Source: Oscillospiraceae bacterium (GTDB taxonomy: Bacteria > Bacillota > Clostridia > Oscillospirales > Oscillospiraceae). Taken from it: DNA of 6,719 nucleotides. Positions 1 to 4,954 of this stretch are shown here, one piece after another. Each line of letters starts with the position of its first letter. Positions within the stretch are counted from its first letter, which is position 1. The DNA lies in contig CACXHI010000048.1 in NCBI GenBank assembly GCA_902767395.1, positions 1 to 6,719 on the forward strand, written 5' to 3'. The position numbers and the translations under genes are program-made. The notes beneath the pieces are model-generated. The model saw only the letters and a program-made list of their open reading frames with translations. It did no database searches and had not been told where the DNA came from.

Positions 1-1930
1 CGACGGGGCCATTCTGACAGTACAGCATGGAGACGGATATCCCCGCGCCGTTTTGCTGTCTCGCGACATGGAGCGGATTTCGATTCTTTCGTTTTACGGT
101 GGTATTGGAAAAAACGACACCGGCGCTTCTGTCGGCGGCTTCGAGTGTTCTTCCGGCAGTTACCTCGTCGCCGGGAACTCCATTTTGCAGGACGGGACAA
201 TTAGTTTTGATGGACAAAGGAACATTTTCTTGTCTGTAACAAAGAAAACAGACTTCACCACAAGCGGTACAAGCTTCAAATGGATCACAAGCTTTGAAAA
301 CAAATCAGAAGTGGAAGTGCAGGTTTCCACACCGCATCTGGTCAAGTACTCCGACGATTGCTTCCTGCTGATGTGGACAGAGGACAATGTCCTGCGTTAC
401 TACTTCTTGGACGGCAGCGGCAACCGGATCACAGACATCTACTCCGATGAAACTGCAAAGATTTCGGACTGCAAGCCGATTGTGAAGGACAATACGATCA
501 TTTGGTACGTGACAGAGCATGGCGCTCCCACAATTTTCTATGAAATTGATCCGTCTAATCCGTCTGTGATTCACGCATTCCACAAGCACGTCTATGAAAA
601 CGGTGATGTGCTTCCCACATGTACCTCGGCCGCGCACGTGGTATACACTTGCCTGTTCTGCGATGATTCCTATGAGGTGGACGAATCGGCGCTCGGGCAC
701 ATTCCAGGCAATGCCGCACAGGAGAACTTCGTCGAAGCTGCCTGCACCACTGGCGCGGGCTATGATCTGGTGACGCGCTGCCAGCGCTGCTCTGAAATTC
801 TGACCTCGGAGCATGTGGAAACCGCGCCTCCTCTCGGCCACGACTACGGCCCGTGGCAGACTCGGACGGCTCCGACCTGTACGGAACCCGGCGAGGACTA
901 CCGCACCTGCAGCCGTTGTGACGCGGAGGACACTCGCACCGTGGACGCACTGGGCCATGCTCCCGGTGAGTACGCGCAGGAGAACATTGTCGAAGCGACC
1001 TGCACGGAACCCGGCGGCTATGACATGGTGATCCGCTGCCAGCGGTGCAATGAGATTCTGGAAAGCGAACACTTTGCAACGGATCCTCTCGGCCACGACT
1101 ACGGCCCGTGGCAGACTCGGACGGCTCCGACCTGTACGGAACCCGGCGAGGACTATCGCACCTGCAGCCGTTGTGACGCGGAGGACACCCGTACCGTGGA
1201 CGCACTGGGGCACAATCCCGGCGAGCCGGTACAGGAGAACGTTGTGGAAGCCACCTGTACCGAAGCGGGCGGCTATGATCTGGTAACGCGCTGCCAGCGC
1301 TGTGAGGCGGTTCTGAGCACGGAACATGTGCAAACCTCTCCCGCACTTGGTCACAACTTTGGTACGTGGAAGACCCGGACGGTCCCGACCTGTACAAAGC
1401 CCGGCGAGGACTACCGCGTCTGTAGTCGTTGCAGTGTGAAGGAAACCCGTACCGTGGACGCGCTTGGCCACGATTGGGACGAGGGTGTGGTCACGGTCGA
1501 GCCTTCGGCAGAGGGAGAGGGCGTGCGAACCTACACCTGCCGCCGCTGTGGAGAAACGAGAACCGAAGCGATTTCCAACAATCCCTTCGTGGACGTGAAA
1601 AAGAGCAAGTATTACTTCAAGCCGGTGCTCTGGGCCTTCCAGAACGGGGTCACGAGCGGCATGGACGCGACCCACTTCCAGCCCACCGGCGAATGCACCC
1701 GGGCACAGGTGGTCACCTTCCTTTGGGCCATGAGCGGCAAGCCCACGCCGAAGGATGGGAACAATCCGTTCAAGGACGTGAAGAAGAGCAGCTGGTACTA
1801 CAAGGCCGTACACTGGGCCAATCAGAACGGCATCACCAGCGGCGTGGACGCCACCCACTTCGGCCCCAACCAGACATGCACGAGAGGTCAGGTCGTGACC
1901 TTCCTGTACGCATTGCTGGGCAAGAAATGA
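1..1930 (+). CDS. SLH-domain surface protein with Cys-X2-Cys repeats (5'-truncated)
   Basis: The frame is open from the first full codon (position 2) to TGA at 1928-1930, giving 642 visible residues; the true start and any signal peptide lie upstream. Residues 1-190 form a beta-rich module with aromatic and Trp-containing strands (for example WITSF, FLLMW, WYVTE) and could be a beta-propeller-like fold; I do not recognise a named family. Residues about 194-524 are eight Cys-rich units, mostly with one Cys, then C-x2-C, then a terminal Leu-Gly-His, with two unit types alternating. Residues about 527-579 and 588-640 are two SLH domains (PFxDVKKSxYY, AxxNGxTSG, FxP, CTRxQVVTFL). SLH domains bind cell-wall secondary polymers, so this is inferred to be an exported surface protein. 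Both SLH motifs have Gln (TRAQ, TRGQ) where TRAE is usual. A paralogous architecture follows at 2242. What the N-terminal module binds is unknown. Confidence 0.9.
   Translation, partial: DGAILTVQHGDGYPRAVLLSRDMERISILSFYGGIGKNDTGASVGGFECSSGSYLVAGNSILQDGTISFDGQRNIFLSVTKKTDFTTSGTSFKWITSFENKSEVEVQVSTPHLVKYSDDCFLLMWTEDNVLRYYFLDGSGNRITDIYSDETAKISDCKPIVKDNTIIWYVTEHGAPTIFYEIDPSNPSVIHAFHKHVYENGDVLPTCTSAAHVVYTCLFCDDSYEVDESALGHIPGNAAQENFVEAACTTGAGYDLVTRCQRCSEILTSEHVETAPPLGHDYGPWQTRTAPTCTEPGEDYRTCSRCDAEDTRTVDALGHAPGEYAQENIVEATCTEPGGYDMVIRCQRCNEILESEHFATDPLGHDYGPWQTRTAPTCTEPGEDYRTCSRCDAEDTRTVDALGHNPGEPVQENVVEATCTEAGGYDLVTRCQRCEAVLSTEHVQTSPALGHNFGTWKTRTVPTCTKPGEDYRVCSRCSVKETRTVDALGHDWDEGVVTVEPSAEGEGVRTYTCRRCGETRTEAISNNPFVDVKKSKYYFKPVLWAFQNGVTSGMDATHFQPTGECTRAQVVTFLWAMSGKPTPKDGNNPFKDVKKSSWYYKAVHWANQNGITSGVDATHFGPNQTCTRGQVVTFLYALLGKK
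701..1471 (+). repeat. In-gene A-B-A-B-A-B Cys-rich repeat array
   Basis: Three copies of an 85-86 residue double unit occur at about 701-958, 959-1213 and 1214-1471. Each has an A unit (C-x11-C-x2-C-x15-H or similar, with the signature QEN-V-EA and RCQRC) and a B unit (C-x9-C-x2-C-x12-H, with WxTRT, GEDYR, CSRC and TVDALGH). A single B-like unit precedes the array (about 581-700) and a degenerate unit follows it (about 1472-1573). At DNA level 829-954 matches 1084-1209 with only three differences in 126 bases (901/1156, 934/1189, 937/1192), all synonymous. The third copy is clearly more diverged. This indicates recent duplication or gene conversion within the gene. Confidence 0.9.
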
Positions 1931-1931
1931 G

Positions 1932-2103
1932 GTAACAGTTCAGTCCTTGGAACCGTAGTGGAACGCGACAGAGAAAAGTTGACCTTTTCCGTTCTGGCCG
2001 ATGACCACATCGGCCAGAACGTCGCATAGATCGGATGCGTTTTGTAGACGCAGGGTGAGGCTGCGGCGCTCAGCGGCCACTACGGGATGGGCTGAACCGT
2101 TAC
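1932..2103. repeat. Nested inverted-repeat element (candidate MITE or structured RNA)
   Basis: Beginning two bases after the first gene's stop codon, arm 1932-1946 (GTAACAGTTCAGTCC) pairs with 2089-2103 (GGGCTGAACCGTTAC) with one A-C mismatch and one G-U. Inside it, CCGTAGTGG (1953-1961) pairs perfectly with CCACTACGG (2077-2085). Further in lie three adjacent hairpins: 1973-1989 (6 bp), 1990-2021 (14 bp perfect, loop ACCA) and 2023-2039 (5 bp), the last followed by TTTT. The pairing is directly visible. Two readings are possible: a miniature inverted-repeat transposable element with GTAAC ends (GTAA ends are typical of IS66-family elements), or a structured RNA/3' UTR. The 8-base flanks (1924-1931 and 2104-2111) agree at five of eight positions, so there is no clean target duplication. 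No transposase is present. Confidence 0.6.
1990..2043 (+). terminator. Possible terminator hairpins after the first SLH gene
   Basis: A perfect 14-bp stem (1990-2003 with 2008-2021, loop ACCA) is followed by a 5-bp stem (CGCAT 2023-2027 with ATGCG 2035-2039) and TTTT at 2040-2043. The large hairpin itself has no U-tract, and the small one is weak, so this is not a textbook intrinsic terminator. It is the only terminator-like structure between the first SLH gene and the promoter at 2143, and it lies inside the larger inverted-repeat element. Confidence 0.3.
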
Positions 2104-2142
2104 AAAACAAGCAATTCCAGACAATCTTTTTTCCGAAAAACA

Positions 2143-2171
2143 TTGCGATTATCAGGAATTAATGGTATAAT
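2143..2171 (+). promoter_or_regulatory. Strong sigma-A-type promoter for the second SLH gene
   Basis: TTGCGA (2143-2148) is separated by 17 bases from a consensus TATAAT (2166-2171), with an extended -10 TGN just before it (TG at 2163-2164). Transcription would start near 2178 and give a leader of about 64 nt before the ATG at 2242. The preceding sequence is AT-rich. The match quality and correct position make this a confident call, and it shows that the second SLH gene can be transcribed independently of the first. Confidence 0.8.
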
Positions 2172-2200
2172 GGCTGCGACGCACCAAAGAGGAATCCGTC

Positions 2201-2218
2201 ATGGAAGCCAACGCGTAA
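2201..2218 (+). CDS. Possible five-codon leader peptide (MEANA)
   Basis: Within the predicted leader, AAAGAGGA (2186-2193) lies 7 bases before ATG at 2201, which opens a five-codon frame ending with TAA at 2216-2218. The TAA overlaps a second ATG (2218-2220) that stops after two codons. The spacing is good for translation, so it could act as an upstream ORF that tunes the SLH gene, but such a short frame can arise by chance. There is no run of a single amino acid's codons that would indicate classical attenuation. Confidence 0.25.
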   Translation: MEANA

Positions 2219-2241
2219 TGAATTGAAGAAAGGAACCAGAA

Positions 2242-3705
2242 ATGAAAACAAAAATCCTGAGCCTGGTGCTTGCCCTCATCCTTTTGATGGGCACCCTTGC
2301 CGTGCCAGTCAGCGCGGCCTCCCGCGGCGACGTCTACAATTATCTCAAGAACGTTGCCATGCAGGACACGTATAACGAGGAAATCGGATGCTATTATTCG
2401 ACCGTGTCCGTCAGCAGCGACAACTCGACCTTCTATGGGATCTTCTACTACTCCCAGCAAGAGATCATTACACTCTCGATCTTTAACGACGGCGTGGAAA
2501 TCTCCTTGGTTCTGACCCCTGCGATGCAGCTGCCCTATCAGGCCTACGTCTTGTTCTACGACAGCCAGAACACGAACGGAACGGTCAACGTGACCGCCAG
2601 CTACAACGGAGCACCGTTCAAGGCCTTTGCCGAATATGAAGGCAATACCGGCATCAAAAACGATATGCTCCAAACGCTGAATAATATCCTGCCTTATGTG
2701 CTGGAATTCACCCGTGCCGCGATCTATGAGGGCGGATACACGCTTTCGGATTTGGGCCTGACGGGGTACAAAGCCTGTAATCTTCATATTTGGGACGAGG
2801 GAACCGTCGTCAAGCAGCCGACCTGCGTGGAGAGCGGCGTCTGCCGTTATACCTGTGTCAACTGCGGGACCACCCATGACGAGACCATGACGCCGACGGG
2901 CAAACACGTTTTTGACGCAGGCGTTGTGGTTGCGGAGCCCACCTGCACCCGCAAGGGAACGCTTCGTTATACCTGTACGCTCTGCAAACAGGAAACAAAG
3001 GACGTTGCGATTTCCGCACTCGGTCACGCATGGACGTTGACCGAGGTGCTGAGCGAGCCCGTCGAGGGACAGCATGGCGGCGCAGCGATCTACACCTGCA
3101 CCCGCTGTGGGGAAACGAAGACTGCGGAGCGCTGTGCGAGCGAGGTCTTTGTGGATATGCCCAAGGTGAGCAACTGGGCGCACGAGCCGATCGACTGGGC
3201 ATTTTTCAACGGGATCACGGCGGGCAAGACCCCCAACACCTTTGCTCCGAAGGACACGGTCACGCGCGCGGAGGTCGTGACCTTTCTCTGGAGCGCGTTA
3301 GACCGTCCCGCCCCGGAAGAAACCGAAATGCCTTTCCGGGACGTCAAAACAAAGAACTATTACTACATGCCTGTACTCTGGGCAGTCCAGAATGGCATTA
3401 CAGCCGGCAAGACGCCCACCAGCTTTGGACCGAAGGCGCAATGCACGCGCGCCGAGATCGTAACCTTCCTCTGGAATGCGGTCGGTCGCCCCGAGCCCAT
3501 GAGTACAGTGTGTCCGTTCGAGGACGTGCGCAAAAAGGACTACTTCTACAAGCCGGTGCTTTGGGCTGTGGAAAACGGAATCACCGCCGGGACGAGTGCG
3601 GATACGTTCAGCCCGAAAGCAGTCTGCACCCGTGCGCAGACCGTGACCTTCCTCTACAAGTTGTCTTCACTGCAACCGGAAACTGCGGAGCAAACTGCGC
3701 CTTGA
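2242..3705 (+). CDS. Secreted SLH-domain protein with Cys-X2-Cys repeats
   Basis: This is a complete 487-residue protein. The ATG at 2242 follows AAAGGA (2229-2234) by 7 bases. Residues 1-26 are a typical Sec signal peptide: two Lys, a Leu-rich core, and a VSA-A cleavage site near residue 25. Residues 27-180 form a domain I do not recognise, alternating Tyr-rich beta strands with a helical stretch around 137-165. Residues 181-298 hold three Cys-rich units: C195/C205-x2-C208, C235/C245-x2-C248, and a degenerate C286-x2-C289 lacking the first Cys. Residues about 302-353, 364-416 and 425-475 are three SLH domains carrying TRAE, TRAE and TRAQ motifs, the usual number for wall anchoring. The inferred role is an exported, wall-attached surface protein; ligand and function are unknown. 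It follows a related SLH gene, has its own promoter, and ends before a hairpin terminator at 3729. Confidence 0.92.
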   Translation: MKTKILSLVLALILLMGTLAVPVSAASRGDVYNYLKNVAMQDTYNEEIGCYYSTVSVSSDNSTFYGIFYYSQQEIITLSIFNDGVEISLVLTPAMQLPYQAYVLFYDSQNTNGTVNVTASYNGAPFKAFAEYEGNTGIKNDMLQTLNNILPYVLEFTRAAIYEGGYTLSDLGLTGYKACNLHIWDEGTVVKQPTCVESGVCRYTCVNCGTTHDETMTPTGKHVFDAGVVVAEPTCTRKGTLRYTCTLCKQETKDVAISALGHAWTLTEVLSEPVEGQHGGAAIYTCTRCGETKTAERCASEVFVDMPKVSNWAHEPIDWAFFNGITAGKTPNTFAPKDTVTRAEVVTFLWSALDRPAPEETEMPFRDVKTKNYYYMPVLWAVQNGITAGKTPTSFGPKAQCTRAEIVTFLWNAVGRPEPMSTVCPFEDVRKKDYFYKPVLWAVENGITAGTSADTFSPKAVCTRAQTVTFLYKLSSLQPETAEQTAP

Positions 3706-3728
3706 TTTTCATTTTTCTTCGGACGTAT

Positions 3729-3768
3729 AAATGCGAGGAACCGGCCAATGGCCGGCCCCTCGCATTTT
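3729..3768. terminator. Intrinsic terminator between convergent genes
   Basis: AAATGCGAGG (3729-3738) pairs perfectly with CCTCGCATTT (3758-3767), enclosing a 2x2 internal loop (AA/CC) and an inner CCGGCC/GGCCGG stem with an AAT loop, and is followed by one more T. It sits 23 bases after the plus-strand SLH gene stop and 18 bases beyond the minus-strand DUF4363 stop. Its position between convergent genes suggests termination in both directions. The U-tract is short (four T, three of them in the stem), so efficiency is uncertain. Confidence 0.65.
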
Positions 3769-3786
3769 CGGGTGCGAGAAGGGTGT

Positions 3787-4155
3787 TCAGAAAATGTTCC
3801 GCCAAAGCGGCTTGTCTACCTCCGAGATGGTCCGTACGGCGTGTAAAAGCCGCGCCAGAAAGCGTCTTAGATCCGAATCCGGGACTACCTCCCGGGTTGC
3901 CAGCGCTTCGTCCACCTCCCGCGTATAGCTGTGACTCATCAAAGAAGCCAGAAAGCCCTCGTGCTGTGACCAGATTTCCGCACCGTCCGCCAGAAGACTC
4001 CTACCGTGAGCGAAGTTCGACTGCTTGACGGCGCTGAGCGCTTCCTCAAGCGGCGCGGCGACGGCGTCGGTGCGCAGCTCGATCTCCCGCTGGCTGAACC
4101 AGCACACGCAGATCAGCATACAAAGAATGAATATGCCGAGATAAAAGTATTTCAT
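3787..4155 (-). CDS. DUF4363 family small membrane-anchored protein
   Basis: This is a 122-residue protein. The chosen start (ATG at 4155-4153) has AAAGGAG (4167-4161) five bases upstream and overlaps the stop of the DUF421 gene as ATGA; a longer in-frame start at 4260 would add an Arg-rich stretch that lies inside the upstream gene and is rejected. Residues 3-20 form a hydrophobic signal-anchor (YFYLGIFILCMLICVCWF), so the remaining roughly 100 residues are probably outside the membrane. That part is helical, with W62, H75-S76 and a REVDEAL segment (79-85), a pattern I associate from memory with DUF4363. Members of this family are commonly found next to DUF421 genes in Clostridia. Function is unknown. 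Coupled translation suggests that it acts with the DUF421 protein, perhaps as a partner subunit. Confidence 0.8.
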   Translation of the reverse strand: MKYFYLGIFILCMLICVCWFSQREIELRTDAVAAPLEEALSAVKQSNFAHGRSLLADGAEIWSQHEGFLASLMSHSYTREVDEALATREVVPDSDLRRFLARLLHAVRTISEVDKPLWRNIF

Positions 4156-4826
4156 CGCTGCTCCTTTCTCACAAAACGCGTGTTTCCATCCCGATCGACG
4201 GCCAGAAGGAATACGTCTCCGGCGCGGCAGCCGCGCTGCTTCAACGCGGCGCGCAGCCAACGCTTGTCCAGCCCAGCCACGCGCAGATTGTCGGTCAGCA
4301 CAACACCGTCAGATATAACGTTGTAGTAGAGTCCGGCAGGGGAGAGATCCGCGCCGACGTCCTCGCGGGTGGCACTCTGGTATCGGGAGTAAGGCATCAC
4401 GGTGAGTTCCCCGTCTGTTTCCAGAATCGCAAAGGCGACCTGCGCGTAATCGAAGACGTCTTTCTCCCGCAGCTTTTGCTCTAACTCGTCCAGACTGACG
4501 CGGGAAACCGACAGCGCCTTCTGGTCGATCACCCCGTCCCGGATCAGCATTGTCGGGACGCCGCAGAGCATTCGCCGCAGAGGAAGAAACTTCATGGACA
4601 GCACTGCCAGAATTAACTCCAACGCCAGTACCGTAAATATGGGAACCACGCCCGAGATCAGGGGCAGAGCGTTGTCCTGCATGGGGACGGCGGCAAGATT
4701 TGCCAGCAGCATCGTGACGACGAACTCAGCCGGCTCCATTTCCGCAACCTGCCGTTTGCCCATCAGTCGCACCGACAGAATCAACAGCCCGTAGAGCATA
4801 GCTGTTCGGATCAGGGTAATGGTCAT
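4152..4826 (-). CDS. DUF421 (YetF/YcaP-like) integral membrane protein
   Basis: This is a 224-residue protein, close to the usual DUF421 length. The ATG at 4826 is preceded by GAGGTGATC (4837-4829), an almost perfect anti-16S match; an in-frame TTG at 4844 lies upstream of that site and is rejected. Three hydrophobic segments (about 4-20, 35-50, 58-79) surround the family signature RLMGKRQVAEMEP (20-32). The soluble domain follows: PTMLIRDGVID (91-101), then DELEQKLREKDVFDYAQVAF (113-132) and AILETDGELTV (133-143). DUF421 proteins include B. subtilis YetF, and some relatives are linked to spore inner-membrane properties; the biochemical role is not settled. It is the first gene of a two-gene operon with DUF4363 and is divergent from the glutamine synthetase gene. 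I see no convincing minus-strand promoter in the 128-bp gap. Confidence 0.9.
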   Translation of the reverse strand: MTITLIRTAMLYGLLILSVRLMGKRQVAEMEPAEFVVTMLLANLAAVPMQDNALPLISGVVPIFTVLALELILAVLSMKFLPLRRMLCGVPTMLIRDGVIDQKALSVSRVSLDELEQKLREKDVFDYAQVAFAILETDGELTVMPYSRYQSATREDVGADLSPAGLYYNVISDGVVLTDNLRVAGLDKRWLRAALKQRGCRAGDVFLLAVDRDGNTRFVRKEQR

Positions 4827-4828
4827 AA

Positions 4829-4837
4829 GATCACCTC
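4829..4837 (-). promoter_or_regulatory. Ribosome binding site that fixes the DUF421 start
   Basis: Read on the minus strand this is GAGGTGATC, followed by TT and the ATG at 4826. It matches the 16S rRNA 3' end over nine bases, which selects this ATG over the upstream in-frame TTG at 4844. Confidence 0.8.
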
Positions 4838-4881
4838 TAAGCAAGATTTCCCAAAAGAATCAAAAAGTATTCCCGAGATGC

Positions 4882-4910
4882 TTGCTTTTTCGGCTTCGAT
4901 CATGTATATT
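4882..4910 (+). promoter_or_regulatory. Probable promoter of the type III glutamine synthetase gene
   Basis: TTGCTT (4882-4887) and TATATT (4905-4910) are separated by exactly 17 bases in an AT-rich stretch. Initiation near 4917 would leave a leader of about 38 nt before the TTG start at 4955. The leader is too short for a large riboswitch or two-hairpin antiterminator, so control, if any, is more likely by a DNA-binding regulator; I see no obvious operator dyad. Confidence 0.6.
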
Positions 4911-4938
4911 TACTAAAAATGTGAAATAATATCAGCAG

Positions 4939-4946
4939 AAAGGTGG
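4939..4946 (+). promoter_or_regulatory. Ribosome binding site supporting a TTG start
   Basis: AAAGGTGG lies 8 bases before TTG at 4955. The frame upstream of that TTG contains a stop (TGA at 4922-4924) and no other usable start apart from a GTG buried inside this site, so TTG is the best initiation codon. Confidence 0.7.
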
Positions 4947-4954
4947 AATCTGAT

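Noticed and set aside
701..1471. Direct repeats considered as a CRISPR array or tandem satellite
   Set aside because: The period is about 255-258 bp, in frame, with differences mostly preserving protein; there are no short repeats with unique spacers.
305..1858. Long minus-strand open frame (517 codons) opposite the first SLH gene
   Set aside because: The plus-strand frame has unmistakable SLH domains and repeat structure; the minus frame is low-information, repeats only because the DNA repeats, and is a shadow. The shorter minus frame 555-1397 is rejected for the same reason.
1940..2143. Minus-strand 67-codon frame spanning the inverted-repeat element
   Set aside because: It is composed mostly of the inverted-repeat element and has no recognised domain; considered a chance frame, although it could be carried along in other copies if the element is mobile.
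2152..3183. Minus-strand open frame of 343 codons opposite the second SLH gene
   Set aside because: It lies antisense to a gene with signal peptide, ribosome site and SLH domains, and its own sequence shows no recognisable domain.
3030..4028. Plus-strand 332-codon frame over the end of the second SLH gene and the terminator
   Set aside because: It is out of frame with the SLH domains, crosses the terminator and runs antisense to the DUF4363 gene.
4156..4260. N-terminal extension of the DUF4363 protein to an ATG at 4260
   Set aside because: The extension is an Arg-rich out-of-frame reading of the DUF421 gene; the internal ATG at 4155 has a good ribosome site and starts a hydrophobic anchor.
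4827..4954. Possible promoter for DUF421 or regulatory RNA in the divergent gap
   Set aside because: On the minus strand I found no -35/-10 pair with acceptable spacing, and no stable hairpin; only the plus-strand promoter is supported.
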